In this document: positions 1 to 8,350 of the stretch, piece after piece
Layout: the number at the start of each line of letters is the position of its first letter
How positions within the stretch are numbered: position 1 is the first letter of the stretch
NCBI GenBank assembly: GCA_013415865.1
Contig: CP058896.1
Span: forward strand, 517,957-581,956
From: Methanomassiliicoccales archaeon
GTDB lineage: Archaea; Thermoplasmatota; Thermoplasmata; Methanomassiliicoccales; UBA472
Direction of reading: 5' to 3'
Length of the DNA: 64,000 bases
The notes under the pieces: generated by a model
What the model saw: the letters and a program-made list of their open reading frames with translations, nothing else
Database searches by the model: none
What the model was told of the DNA's origin: nothing
Position numbers and translations under genes: made by a program

Positions 1-3000
1 GCGTCCTCGTACCAGTCCATCTCTTCCCTGCTCATCGAGGTGACATCGACCTTTTCCTTCTCATCGATGAGGCTGGACACCTCATCCAGGAATTCATATG
101 GGATGTTGCATATGCGGAACATGTCCTCCTTGGAAAGCCTTCTTCCCATACGGTTCTCCATGGAAAGCACTTGTGCAGCATACTCCTTCACCTGCCTTTG
201 GTGGAGATCGCGCTGAACCATCTCCAGCCCTTCTGCCGCCGAGGACATCGCCGGGTCAAGTTCCAACGCCTTCTCGAAGGCCCGCTGGGCAGCCTCGCTC
301 TTTCCCATCCTGAGCAAGGCCATCCCCTTCCCGTTCCAGGCGATCGCATCGGAGATGTCCAGGCCCAGGACGGCATCGTAGGACCTGAGCACCTCCTCAT
401 CCTTGCCTAGTCCCTCCGCGATCGCCGCACGCTCCATCCAGACCCTTTTAGATGATGGGTCCAGGACAGAGGCCCTGTCTATCGCGGCAAAGGCGTTGTC
501 CAAATACTGTTGCTTCTCCTCTATCAATGCCAGGCGTTCCCAGGCCAAAGCATCGTTGGGCGCCACCACCGTCGCCCTCATGTAGGTCTCCCGGGCCTCC
601 TCGACCCGGCCCATCGCCTCCAGCGCCTTCCCCTTGGACCGCAGCAGGGGACCGTCCTCGGCACCTAGGTCGATCGCGGTGTTGTAGGCCTGTACGGCCT
701 TTGGCATCTCCCCCAGTCTGAGGTGCGCATTGCCCTTGAACTTCCATGCCTCCGCATGCGTCCGGTCGACCGAGATCGCCTGCTCGAAGGCATCGACGGC
801 CTCCTGCATCCTGTTCAGGGATGCCAGCGCCCTTCCCATGTCCGTGTGGAACCTTGGGTTGGCAGGGTTCGACCTCACGCATCTTTCGAAGCAATCGAGG
901 GCCTCCTCGAACCTCTGCATGTGCAGCAGCGTCCTTCCCTTGTTGTCGAGGATCATCATGTCCGAATCGTCCAGTCTCCACGCCTCGTCAAAGGCGGCCA
1001 ATGCATCTTCCATCCTGCCGATCGAGGTCAAAAGTATGCCGTTGCGGACGTGCAAGGCCTTGTCTGCAGGGTCCATCTCGATGGCCTTGTTCAAGACCTC
1101 GGCGGCGGCCTGGGCCTGTCCCAAGGCCTCCAAAGCGTTCACCTTGTCGATGAGCGCTGACCTGTTGCCAGGGTCGACGGCAAGTATGTCATCGCAGATC
1201 GCAAGGACCTTCTCCTGTTCATCCATCGCGATTAGGGCCATCTTCTTCAGCTCAAGTATCTTGACCTCGTTCGGGGAGGCCACAAGAGCCTGATTGAAGG
1301 ACGCGATCGCCTTCTTGTACTGCTCCAGACGATAATATGCCACCCCCTGGTCGACATAAGCGTCCACGTTCTTGGGGTCCAGACGGGATATCCGGTCGCA
1401 TACCTTTATGACCTCGTCAAGCCGTGCCAGCTCTATAAGGGACCGTTTCTTTCCCTCCAGGACGTCCAGGTCCTTGTGGTACATCTCAAGGGCCCGGTCG
1501 AAGGACCTCACCGCCTCCTCGTGCATGCCCATCTTCGCAAGGGCATGGCCCCTACGGACCATGGCGAAACGCATTCTCTTATCAAGGTTCAGGGCATAAT
1601 CATAGCATGTCAGGGCCTCGCTGTAACGGTCGAGCCATTCCAATGTTATGCCTTTGCTGATCCAGATGTTCTTGTCCCGGGGGTCCAGTTCCAGGGCGAC
1701 ATCATAGGCCAAGGCCGCCTCCTCATATCGCTTGGCCGCCTCAAGGGCCAGGCCGGTCGAGTAGGCGATGGACTTGTCCCTGGGACTTACCTCCCTTGCC
1801 TTCATGTAGGCGTCCACCGCCTCATTATAACGTTTAAGTGCGAACAGGCTGTCCCCCTGGACCCTCCAGAAAAGGACGTCGTCCGGGAATAGCTGGGCGG
1901 CATAGCTCGCGGTCTCCAACGACTCATCATATTTCTCCAGCTGGAAAAGGACCATGCTGGCATCTTTTAGGACGATGTGGTCCTGGGGGTGGATCCTCAG
2001 GACCCTGCGATAGAAGTCGACGGAGTTCTGATTCCTTCCGAGCCTGTCCAGCGCGACCCCCTTGTCCAGCAATGCCAGGTCGTTCTCCGGGTCCATCTTG
2101 AGGATCCTGTCGCTAAGCTCGATGACCTTCTTGTCCTTGCCCATGCGCTTGTAGCATTCCTTGATCTCGGTGAGTATATCGATGTTCTCCGGGGTGATCT
2201 TCAAGGCCTTTTCCAAAGACCTCAGCGCGTCATGATACCTTCCTGACGATATCAGCGCCTGCGCCTGCCTCACGGCATCGTTGGTCTCGGCGGTCCTGGG
2301 CTCCTGTGGTTGCTCTGGCAATCTTGGCGCCTCTTCCTGGGCCTTTTGCACTTTGGCTTTCTCGGCGAGATCGGTGACCTCTACCAGCCGGTTCTCTGCG
2401 ACCTCCTGTCCTGAGGGAGGAGCTATGCCCTGGGCCGCCTTCGATTTGCCTTCTATCGCATCCTTGCTCTCGGGGTCTATCGCCAACGCCCTGTCGAAGG
2501 CCATGGACGCCTCCTCATACCGATTGGCCATGAGCAGGAGGTTCCCCACCTCGTTCCAGGTGATGATGTCCGATGGGTCGGCCTTGATGGCCTCCTTGTA
2601 GAACTTCAACGCCTCTGGGACGTTGCCAGACCTTGCGACCAGCCTGGCCTTTCCGATCAGCGCGACCTTGTTCGAGGCGTCCCTTGACAAGATGATATCA
2701 TAGACCTGCTGCGCCTTGCCAGTATCATTGGTCCGCAGAAATATCTCGGCCTTGAGCATCAGGGCGTCGACCGCCGATGGTTCGAGCGATATTATCCTGT
2801 CGATCTCCTTGGAGGCCTCTGGCAACTTTCCCAACCTCAGCAACAGCTCGGCCTTCTTTCGCATCCATATCGTTCTCTCAGGGTCTTTGGCGATCACCAG
2901 CTCATAGAGCTTGGTGTCCAGAGGATCGATCGAGAGCGCCCTTTTGTAGCACTCAAGGGCATCTGGCACCCGCCCCTCTTTGTCACATATGACCCCTTTC

Positions 3001-3401
3001 ATGACCCAAAGCTGTTTCCTGTCAGGACACGATCGTATGAGGTCTTCGATCAAAGACAATGCATCGCCCGACCTGCCGGCCATGTGAAGGACCCTGGTCC
3101 TGACCATTTTCGCTTCTATATTGGACGGGGATATCTGAATAGCCCTCTCCGATGACCTTAGGGCCTCTTCCTTCATATCGCATTGCATCATGTCCTCCGC
3201 CATCCGGCCCAAGGCGTCTGACATCTCCTTAGAATTGAGTTCGGTGATGGGGCAGCTGGCCAATTGCTCGCTCGCCCTTTTGAGATGTACCTTGGCCCTT
3301 TCGATGTCGTTCCTGATTATAAGGGCCTCGGCCTCCTCGACGAGCTTCAATGCCTTTTTTATCGACCTAGGTTCCCCTTCCCTGGAGAATAGAAATCCCA
3401 T
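1..3401 (-). CDS. Giant tetratricopeptide-repeat (TPR) protein, C-terminus beyond window
   Basis: The reverse frame is open from an ATG at 3401 to the window edge (more than 1,130 codons, no stop), so the end is missing. The translation is a long series of TPR-like units of about 34 residues, with recurring patterns such as ALEYKRAL-type helices followed by DP and then a new helix (for example ALAIDPES, ALKITPEN, VLRIHPQD). A linker rich in Glu, Pro and Gln near residues 330-360 separates two repeat blocks. The last visible part (RRLSKEDMFRICNIPYEF and onward) is not TPR. The start is supported by a GGTGAT ribosome site just upstream. There is no signal peptide, so a cytoplasmic protein-interaction scaffold is likely; partner unknown. 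Confidence 0.85.
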   Translation of the reverse strand, partial: MGFLFSREGEPRSIKKALKLVEEAEALIIRNDIERAKVHLKRASEQLASCPITELNSKEMSDALGRMAEDMMQCDMKEEALRSSERAIQISPSNIEAKMVRTRVLHMAGRSGDALSLIEDLIRSCPDRKQLWVMKGVICDKEGRVPDALECYKRALSIDPLDTKLYELVIAKDPERTIWMRKKAELLLRLGKLPEASKEIDRIISLEPSAVDALMLKAEIFLRTNDTGKAQQVYDIILSRDASNKVALIGKARLVARSGNVPEALKFYKEAIKADPSDIITWNEVGNLLLMANRYEEASMAFDRALAIDPESKDAIEGKSKAAQGIAPPSGQEVAENRLVEVTDLAEKAKVQKAQEEAPRLPEQPQEPRTAETNDAVRQAQALISSGRYHDALRSLEKALKITPENIDILTEIKECYKRMGKDKKVIELSDRILKMDPENDLALLDKGVALDRLGRNQNSVDFYRRVLRIHPQDHIVLKDASMVLFQLEKYDESLETASYAAQLFPDDVLFWRVQGDSLFALKRYNEAVDAYMKAREVSPRDKSIAYSTGLALEAAKRYEEAALAYDVALELDPRDKNIWISKGITLEWLDRYSEALTCYDYALNLDKRMRFAMVRRGHALAKMGMHEEAVRSFDRALEMYHKDLDVLEGKKRSLIELARLDEVIKVCDRISRLDPKNVDAYVDQGVAYYRLEQYKKAIASFNQALVASPNEVKILELKKMALIAMDEQEKVLAICDDILAVDPGNRSALIDKVNALEALGQAQAAAEVLNKAIEMDPADKALHVRNGILLTSIGRMEDALAAFDEAWRLDDSDMMILDNKGRTLLHMQRFEEALDCFERCVRSNPANPRFHTDMGRALASLNRMQEAVDAFEQAISVDRTHAEAWKFKGNAHLRLGEMPKAVQAYNTAIDLGAEDGPLLRSKGKALEAMGRVEEARETYMRATVVAPNDALAWERLALIEEKQQYLDNAFAAIDRASVLDPSSKRVWMERAAIAEGLGKDEEVLRSYDAVLGLDISDAIAWNGKGMALLRMGKSEAAQRAFEKALELDPAMSSAAEGLEMVQRDLHQRQVKEYAAQVLSMENRMGRRLSKEDMFRICNIPYEFLDEVSSLIDEKEKVDVTSMSREEMDWYED

Positions 3402-3412
3402 CCCATCACCTA

Positions 3413-3423
3413 ATTTATAAAGG
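3413..3423 (-). promoter_or_regulatory. AT-rich TTTATAAATTA upstream of the TPR gene
   Basis: On the reverse strand TTTATAAATTA lies 12-22 bases before the ATG at 3401. It looks like a TATA element but is closer than the usual 25-30 bases, so it may lie in a leader; a second AT-rich block (around 3431-3447) is further up. Low confidence. Confidence 0.3.
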
Positions 3424-3586
3424 GAAATGCTATATTAAACTAAATACCTTTGTCTCCAGATGGTATTTTTTTGTACCTTTGTCCGACCAAACCCCTCCCT
3501 ATGTCTGACGGTTTATCTAAATATCAACGAACAAATTATCCTGATAAAAAATATGCTGGTCATCCTTTTACATTGAAAAAAGAAGC

Positions 3587-3594
3587 TTTAAATA
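3587..3594 (+). promoter_or_regulatory. TATA box of the candidate structured RNA
   Basis: TTTAAATA preceded by a purine-rich BRE-like stretch (AAAAAAGAAGC). Twenty-five to thirty bases downstream is 3617-3619, exactly where the first perfect hairpin of the proposed RNA begins. Confidence 0.5.
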
Positions 3595-3617
3595 CGGGGT
3601 GACATAATATCTCTATT

Positions 3618-3850
3618 TGTCCGACATAAGTCGGACGGATGGGATGCATGTGAGGTTCGATGCATCCGCTGGTATCTTAACCCATACTTTGAACGCGCGA
3701 ACGAACGCGACCGCCATGGGGATCACAGAGATATGGCCACCAAAGTGCGTGTTCGAGGTCGATGACGAGTCGGGGGACCGTCAAGATGTAGGGAGAAGAA
3801 CTGGTAGATGCGTCTAAGAAAAGGAGAGGATGGGACTCCTTTTCTTCCTC
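3618..3850 (+). ncRNA. Candidate structured non-coding RNA (unassigned family)
   Basis: A run of perfect inverted repeats begins where transcription from the 3587 TATA box should start. GTCCGAC/GTCGGAC (3619-3625 with 3630-3636) has a 4-base loop. GGATGCAT/ATGCATCC (3642-3649 with 3660-3667) has a 10-base loop. CCCAT/ATGGG (3681-3685 with 3716-3720) encloses CGCG/CGCG (3694-3697 with 3706-3709). AAGAAAAGGAG/CTCCTTTTCTT (3816-3826 with 3836-3846) is followed by an AT-rich run. A short open frame across it (about 57 codons from 3644) has no protein-like pattern. I do not recognise RNase P or SRP signatures. Function unknown. Confidence 0.45.
3816..3846 (+). terminator. 11-bp hairpin followed by T-rich sequence
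   Basis: AAGAAAAGGAG pairs perfectly with CTCCTTTTCTT across a 9-base loop and is followed by CCTCC and then AAATTTTTAAAC. It would end the candidate RNA upstream of tRNA-Gly. Archaeal termination usually needs only a T-run, so the stem may instead be part of the RNA. Confidence 0.4.
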
Positions 3851-3913
3851 CAAATTTTTAAACTTTCTCCTAGAACAGGACGAGGTCCCGGCCAGCCAGC
3901 CCTTGAAACAACA

Positions 3914-3923
3914 TTTTAATAAT
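3914..3923 (+). promoter_or_regulatory. TATA-like element for tRNA-Gly
   Basis: The AT-rich TTTTAATAAT lies about 25-34 bases before the first base of the tRNA, at the expected archaeal distance. Confidence 0.4.
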
Positions 3924-3947
3924 AAGATTAGATTAGGACCGACGCCT

Positions 3948-4019
3948 GCAGGTGTAATCTAGTGGTCAGGATCTTAGCCTTCCAAGCTAAAGGCCCGGGT
4001 TCGAATCCCGGCACCTGCA
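3948..4019 (+). tRNA. tRNA-Gly (anticodon TCC)
   Basis: The cloverleaf is complete. The acceptor stem is GCAGGTG with CACCTGC plus discriminator A. The anticodon stem is TTAGC/GCTAA around the loop CTTCCAA, giving TCC, which reads GGA. The T arm is CCGGG-TTCGAAT-CCCGG. CCA is not encoded, unlike the tRNA-Pro later in the window. The length is 72 bases. Confidence 0.95.
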
Positions 4020-4088
4020 CTCACCACCTCAATATTGTTCAAGGTCGGTAAAAGATAATTATATTCCTTCTTGCTGTTGAGCACATTG

Positions 4089-4508
4089 ATGGACCGAGCC
4101 GTAAGACTAAGACCTCACCACCTGCTCTGTATTCAATTCTACCAAGGACTGGGCTACGATGATGATTTCAACGAGAACATGGCCAAGGTGGTGGACCTTG
4201 TGAAGGGGAACAGGTGTTCCTATATCGAGGTCGTGCCCATGGTCGATGACATCTGTTCAAGATGTCCAGAGAACAAGGGAGGGGTCTGCACCTCTGAAGC
4301 GTCGGTCAGGGATAAAGACCGCTCGGTCCTCGAGTTTATAGAGATAAAGAGCTGGCAAAGGATGACACCGCAAGAGCTTGAGCGGTCGATGAGCGATAAG
4401 CTAGTGACGTTGGAAAATGTCAGCCAGATATGTGGAGAATGTTCCTGGTCAAAGGAATGCGACAGATCTCTGTCCGAACACAAGAGATCTAAGAAAAATT
4501 ATGGTTGA
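4089..4508 (+). CDS. DUF1284 family cysteine-rich (Fe-S type) protein
   Basis: The N-terminus contains the family signature RLRPHHLLCIQFY. Cysteines follow in pairs (DICSRCPENKGGVC near the middle, ICGECSWSKEC near the end), which suits a bound iron-sulfur cluster. The length is about 139 residues, normal for DUF1284. An upstream in-frame TTG (4071) exists, but the ATG at 4089 has an AATTATATT element about 26 bases ahead and is preferred (leaderless transcript). Function is unknown in the family; it stands alone between tRNA-Gly and the oppositely oriented arcS. Confidence 0.8.
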   Translation: MDRAVRLRPHHLLCIQFYQGLGYDDDFNENMAKVVDLVKGNRCSYIEVVPMVDDICSRCPENKGGVCTSEASVRDKDRSVLEFIEIKSWQRMTPQELERSMSDKLVTLENVSQICGECSWSKECDRSLSEHKRSKKNYG

Positions 4509-4739
4509 CGGAAGGGTCCGGGAGATCCCTTCCGCCATGTGGGATGGTCTTCATCGGGAAACGACCTGCACCGGCCGCTCCTCCTCGGTCAGATTATAGA
4601 GCCTGCCGATGCTCTGGTGCGTTGGGGCGCACCTTACAGATCACCGATGTCCCTTCTCATTTATATGCCCGACCGTGAGAGGTCGCCGAACAACAAAGCC
4701 GAAAAGAGTTCGACCAGATGTTCTCATCAAGCTCCGAAA
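4509..4739. other. Convergent intergenic stretch
   Basis: About 230 bases between the 3' ends of two convergent genes. It contains a weak inverted repeat just after the DUF1284 stop (GGAAGGGTCC and GGGAGATCCCTTCC) that could act as a terminator. No gene is seen. Confidence 0.3.
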
Positions 4740-6485
4740 TTACTTCGGCCTCTTGATATAATGCCTCATGCGGACCGCCTCACCGCGGTCGCTATCGGTC
4801 ATCTCCTCTCCGAACATCATCGCGACCCCCACGCCGACGACCTTTTCCGACCTTATGACCGCCACCTCGTCCCCGATCCTGATGCCTGGGTCCGCTTCGA
4901 TTATACCCTTTGCGAACAGGTTGCCTTCTATCTCGAAATCGCCCACTCTTACCAACCCAAGGCCCTTTCCTGCTATCCTCTCCGCCCCTTCGATGGTCAA
5001 TGATATCATCCCGCGTTCGGGGGTGAGCATGCCCATCTGCCTCTGGCCTTCCTGTATCCGTGAATATGGGTATGAGCCAGAGACACGGCACCCTTCTACC
5101 AGGGCCCCCGCATTCTTTCCGAACTGAAATCTCGCGACGGCGGCCATGGTCCTCTGTCTGTCCTCTCCCATTGGAGGTCTGGGGTGCTTTGCGCACTCCT
5201 CAGCGAGGACCTCCCTCAATCTGTTCAACGATTCCTTGGAGCCTGGGAGACCATGAGAGGTATCGATGCAGTCGATGACCTCCCTTACGATATCCCCTTC
5301 ATCCCCCAGATGACAGATGACCTTCTCATATCCTTGAGATGCGATATGGCCAACAAGCTCCTGGACCATTGCCACCTCCTCCCGGTCCCAATGTCCAGTG
5401 ACAGGTATGTCGTATTGAGCGGCCGGATAGAACAGCTCCAGCTCCCTTGGCACCACACCAAGGGGGGAGGTGACGATCACCTCATGGACCACATCGAAGT
5501 TGCTCACCGATTGTATAACCCTTCGGAATGTCTGGTGGCTCTTGGAGGTGGAATATGGCTTCTTTGCGGAACATGGAAGGAGCAGGAGCACCTTTTTTGT
5601 CTCGGGCCTTGTGTACCTCTCGATGATCCTCTTCCTATACCTCCAGACATCCGGACGGAAAAGGGACTGTTTGGCGTTCGCATAGAAACGCGGTCCCACC
5701 AATGGGTATCTTGTCTCCTGGAACTCGTAATGGTCCTCGTCAAATATCCTCAAGGCCGCGACCATCCATGGGCTTGAGTGGACCCTTGTCTCGACCAGCT
5801 CCCGAAGCCTCTCCTTTTTGATCATGTGCTTGACGAGCTGAAGCTCCTTCCATACGTTCATGGCACTGATATGGAGCACGTTCTTTTCTGGCCCATCGAA
5901 CAACCATTCTGACTCTGATGCTGACAATGGACCCTCGGTGGTGGTGATCTTGTCGATCGATGCCAGATATGATATCAGTGTGTCATCGAAGATATCCGCC
6001 CCCATATAGACCAAGAGCGCGAGGTTCGATGCATCCATCATTCCCGGCAGGTAGATCAGTCTCTTGTTCCCCGCGGTCCTCCTCAGGGACACGATCGAAG
6101 AAACGAAGGCCCTCGCATCCCTCCTCAGCTCGAACGCGTTGCCCAGTACCGCCACCTCCTTCCCTTTTACCTCATCTTCCGGAGGCGCCCTGCCGTCAGC
6201 AGAGGTCACGAAAGAGTTATCTCCCACAACAGGGAGGAGGTCCCCGGCCCATCTGAGCGCGCTCAGTGGAGTATAAAGCGTCTCAGGCACCGAGAACACC
6301 TGTTCCCCTGACTGCTGATGGACCGCCCTATGGGACTCAGAGGCATGGTCAAAGACGAGGTCGGACCTCCCTTGCATAAAAGGATAGGATTCGCCCCACA
6401 GCACAATGGGAGTGTCGAACCGCACCTGGCCATCGCTCCATCTCGCGATCCTGGCCGGGCCTGAACGGTACTTGACCTCGAGCAT
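4740..6485 (-). CDS. arcS: Archaeosine synthase ArcS (TgtA2-type, with PUA domain)
   Basis: The 581-residue protein has the ArcS layout. An N-terminal TGT-like domain without the bacterial catalytic signatures is followed by a central domain with the ArcS signature VLLLLPCSAKKPYSTSKSHQ, and a C-terminal PUA RNA-binding domain (about residues 500-575, including the GLGLVRVGDFEIEGNLFAKG region). ArcS acts on preQ0 at position 15 of archaeal tRNA in making archaeosine, with lysine as nitrogen donor and, in many archaea, a radical SAM partner RaSEA. No RaSEA gene is in the window. The gene is monocistronic with an ATG start at 6485. Confidence 0.88.
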   Translation of the reverse strand: MLEVKYRSGPARIARWSDGQVRFDTPIVLWGESYPFMQGRSDLVFDHASESHRAVHQQSGEQVFSVPETLYTPLSALRWAGDLLPVVGDNSFVTSADGRAPPEDEVKGKEVAVLGNAFELRRDARAFVSSIVSLRRTAGNKRLIYLPGMMDASNLALLVYMGADIFDDTLISYLASIDKITTTEGPLSASESEWLFDGPEKNVLHISAMNVWKELQLVKHMIKKERLRELVETRVHSSPWMVAALRIFDEDHYEFQETRYPLVGPRFYANAKQSLFRPDVWRYRKRIIERYTRPETKKVLLLLPCSAKKPYSTSKSHQTFRRVIQSVSNFDVVHEVIVTSPLGVVPRELELFYPAAQYDIPVTGHWDREEVAMVQELVGHIASQGYEKVICHLGDEGDIVREVIDCIDTSHGLPGSKESLNRLREVLAEECAKHPRPPMGEDRQRTMAAVARFQFGKNAGALVEGCRVSGSYPYSRIQEGQRQMGMLTPERGMISLTIEGAERIAGKGLGLVRVGDFEIEGNLFAKGIIEADPGIRIGDEVAVIRSEKVVGVGVAMMFGEEMTDSDRGEAVRMRHYIKRPK

Positions 6486-6556
6486 GCTCAGAGCATCCGC
6501 TCAAGTGATTAATAAATTTGCAAAAAAAAGAAAGATGAAAGGTGAGGAGCGTTTTC

Positions 6557-6916
6557 TTAGAATGTTGTGACCATGTCATGCTCGTCGATGATCTTCTTGG
6601 CCTGGGCCCAGTCGATCATCTCTATGAAGTCTAGGGTCTCGACCTCTCCGACCCTTTCGAGCAGGTCCGACCTGACACAGTATACCTTTGCATCGAAGTC
6701 GACCATGTCGCCGAGGGCCTCCATGTTCGATGGCATCCTCACCGCCTCTGGCTTTTGGGTCGCCACCGCGTTGAGGGTCCCGTCCCCGGCCAGGATGATA
6801 TTGCATTTATCCACATTCCCGCTCGATAGCATGGCCAGGGCGAGCCTTGAACCGGCGAACGCCTCCTCGAAGCCATATGGGGGTTTGGTTATCAATACCA
6901 GTACGCTCTTCGCCAT
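6557..6916 (-). CDS. DsrF/TusC-like sulfur-relay subunit
   Basis: A 119-residue DsrE-superfamily protein and the last gene of a five-gene sulfur-transfer operon. The TusC/DsrF pattern is clear: a first strand then KPPYGFEEAFAGSRLALAML, then an LAGDGTLNA segment, a Cys in AKVYCVRSDL, and a final DMVTTF that matches the D-x-L-T-F ending of TusC. The ATG at 6916 is preferred over a longer upstream reading because a GGTGA site precedes it and homologous sequence begins here. It probably forms a heteromer with the next two upstream proteins, as TusBCD/DsrEFH do. Confidence 0.82.
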   Translation of the reverse strand: MAKSVLVLITKPPYGFEEAFAGSRLALAMLSSGNVDKCNIILAGDGTLNAVATQKPEAVRMPSNMEALGDMVDFDAKVYCVRSDLLERVGEVETLDFIEMIDWAQAKKIIDEHDMVTTF

Positions 6917-6921
6917 CTTCT

Positions 6922-7281
6922 TCACCTCGCTATTGTTACCATGCGTTCCCCTTCGGCCACGTACCTGGAGAGGTCGTTCGTAAGGCTCCCGACCTTCATA
7001 CCTGGTATCTCCTCCCCTCTTCGAAGGCCCCTTGCCGCGCAGCAGGTGTTGCACACGCTGACCTCGACGTTCCGCTTCTCGACCAGCTCCTTGGCCTCGG
7101 CCCCGACGTTCGGGAACCTTTTCGGCTCCTGACCGTCCTTGACAAGAAGGACGCCTTCGCCGTAACCGAAGATCCTTACGTCATAGCCTTTCTCGACCGC
7201 CGCCTGGGCAAGCTTCACGGCCACGTTGGTGTCCATGTTCATCATCGTCCCCGTCCTGATCTGGATGACCATTGTCTTCAT
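6922..7281 (-). CDS. DsrE/TusD-like sulfur-relay subunit
   Basis: A 119-residue DsrE-family protein. The segment SVCNTCCAARG carries three cysteines where TusD/DsrE has its persulfide-carrying Cys, followed by the conserved ARG-LRRG motif. It ends with the LTNDLSRYV helix. The gene lies 5 bases upstream of the DsrF-like gene and 9 bases after the DsrH-like one, so translation is probably coupled. Role by family: receives sulfane sulfur from TusA and hands it to an acceptor. In this organism the acceptor is unknown; tRNA thiolation or sulfur supply to Fe-S or thiol enzymes are options. Confidence 0.82.
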   Translation of the reverse strand: MKTMVIQIRTGTMMNMDTNVAVKLAQAAVEKGYDVRIFGYGEGVLLVKDGQEPKRFPNVGAEAKELVEKRNVEVSVCNTCCAARGLRRGEEIPGMKVGSLTNDLSRYVAEGERMVTIAR

Positions 7282-7290
7282 GTAGCTCCC

Positions 7291-7593
7291 TCACAGCGTT
7301 ATCGTCTGGTCGAATTTCTCCATGATGAGGTCGACCGCCTCGTGGTATGTTATCGGTCTATAGCCCGCGTTAGCCTTTCCCTCGAATCCTCTCGCGGCCA
7401 GATCATCAGCCATCACGTATGCCTCGTTCACGACCTTCAGGAGCTCTGCAGAGCGCTTCTTGTCCACAGCGAAGTAGGCCGCATCCTCGAACAATATCAC
7501 TCCCGACCTTTCATCTCCCGCTATGTGCTTCATCATTTCCAGGCCGGTGAACTCATGCGGGCCCTTCAATAATATGAACAGTTTTGAAGGCAT
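7291..7593 (-). CDS. DsrH/TusB-like sulfur-relay subunit
   Basis: A 100-residue protein. VILFEDAAYFAV corresponds to the L-L-I-D-x-V-Y-A strand of TusB, and AYVMADDLAARGF to its conserved D-L-x-A-R-G motif. The protein has no cysteine at all, so it cannot carry persulfide itself and is likely a structural subunit of the DsrEFH-like complex. Its length is typical of TusB. It sits between the DsrE2-like and DsrE-like genes. Confidence 0.78.
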   Translation of the reverse strand: MPSKLFILLKGPHEFTGLEMMKHIAGDERSGVILFEDAAYFAVDKKRSAELLKVVNEAYVMADDLAARGFEGKANAGYRPITYHEAVDLIMEKFDQTITL

Positions 7594-7602
7594 ATCACTA
7601 CC

Positions 7603-8013
7603 TCATCCGATGAACATCGTCGAGTCCGCATCAACGGCAATATCGAGGAAACCCGCGGCCCCCAGGATCTTGACCCCGTCGTACATGTCCTCTTTTTTGA
7701 CGCCTAAAAGCTCAAGTGTCGTGTTGCAGGCATAGACGTTAACGCCCAGATCGAGGGCCATCTTCATCTGCTCCTCATACTTCTCGACCCCTATCTTTTT
7801 CATCTTCTTGATGAACATGCCCGTGAAGAGCCTGTACAGACCAGGGAGCTTAGGGCTCTTTTTCTTCTTCAAGAGGTTCAGCCCGAAGAAGGTATGGAAG
7901 ACGTGCACTTCCATACCCATGCTCGCCGCTGTATTGGCGATCATCATCGACATCATGCCCTTGTCAAAAGTCCCTTCCGATACCACAATAGCGATCTTTT
8001 TCGTCTCTGTCAT
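7603..8013 (-). CDS. DsrE2-like sulfurtransferase/peroxiredoxin-family protein
   Basis: A 136-residue protein of the DsrE/DsrF/DrsH-like group. It begins with a KKIAIVVSEGTFDKGMMSMM segment, then a VHVFHTFFGLNLL strand-helix, a basic loop (LKKKKSPKLPG) and a single conserved Cys in VYACNTTLELLGV, the position of the reactive Cys in DsrE2. No N-terminal membrane segment is seen. In bacteria rhodanese-TusA-DsrE2 sets move sulfur between carrier proteins, and here TusA is the neighbouring upstream gene, which fits. Confidence 0.78.
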   Translation of the reverse strand: MTETKKIAIVVSEGTFDKGMMSMMIANTAASMGMEVHVFHTFFGLNLLKKKKSPKLPGLYRLFTGMFIKKMKKIGVEKYEEQMKMALDLGVNVYACNTTLELLGVKKEDMYDGVKILGAAGFLDIAVDADSTMFIG

Positions 8014-8070
8014 CTTTACCGCCCCTTATTTCCTATCTTGTTTTACTCCATGAAAGTCGTCGATCCGGTC

Positions 8071-8089
8071 AGGCTTCTTTTTCAAGCCT
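8071..8089 (-). promoter_or_regulatory. Small hairpin between tusA and the dsrE2-like gene
   Basis: AGGCTT and AAGCCT pair across a 7-base loop in the 87-base gap between the first and second genes of the operon. It may be an RNA processing or partial-termination site that adjusts tusA relative to the dsr genes. Inference only. Confidence 0.3.
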
Positions 8090-8100
8090 TTAACAAGACC

Positions 8101-8340
8101 TTACTGGACCTTCTTTATATAGTAATAGAAGACCCCTTTGTCCTCTTTCTGCTCGAGAAGCTCATTGCCTGTCCTCTTCGCCCAAGCTGGAACATCTTCC
8201 TTGGAACCGACGTCATCGGCTATCAGCTCAAGGACCTTACCCACCTGCATCTCCTTGATCTTCTTCGACAGCTTCACTATCGGCATTGGGCACATCAGAC
8301 CCCTGGCATCCAAAGTCTCATCCTTTTGCATGATCACCAT
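8101..8340 (-). CDS. tusA: TusA/SirA family sulfur carrier protein
   Basis: A 79-residue TusA-like protein. LDARGLMCPMPIVKL holds the CPxP motif whose Cys carries persulfide. The C-terminal half has the usual GKVLELIADDVGSKEDVPAW and LLEQKEDKGVFYYYI pattern of a two-layer alpha/beta fold. It is the first gene of the sulfur-relay operon. The ATG at 8340 directly abuts a GAGGAG ribosome site; an ATG nine bases later (8331) has better spacing and is equally possible. A TATA element at 8371-8380 and a palindrome at 8351-8366 lie in its promoter. Confidence 0.88.
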   Translation of the reverse strand: MVIMQKDETLDARGLMCPMPIVKLSKKIKEMQVGKVLELIADDVGSKEDVPAWAKRTGNELLEQKEDKGVFYYYIKKVQ

Positions 8341-8350
8341 CTCCTCGGTT

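Noticed and set aside
448-981. 177-codon reverse open frame inside the TPR gene
   Set aside because: It is out of frame with the continuous TPR translation and shows low-complexity shadow sequence rich in Gly, Arg and Pro.
3617-3817. Forward 66-codon open frame in the gap before tRNA-Gly
   Set aside because: It spans several perfect hairpins, uses an arginine-rich unconserved stretch, has no clear ribosome site, and better fits a structured RNA.
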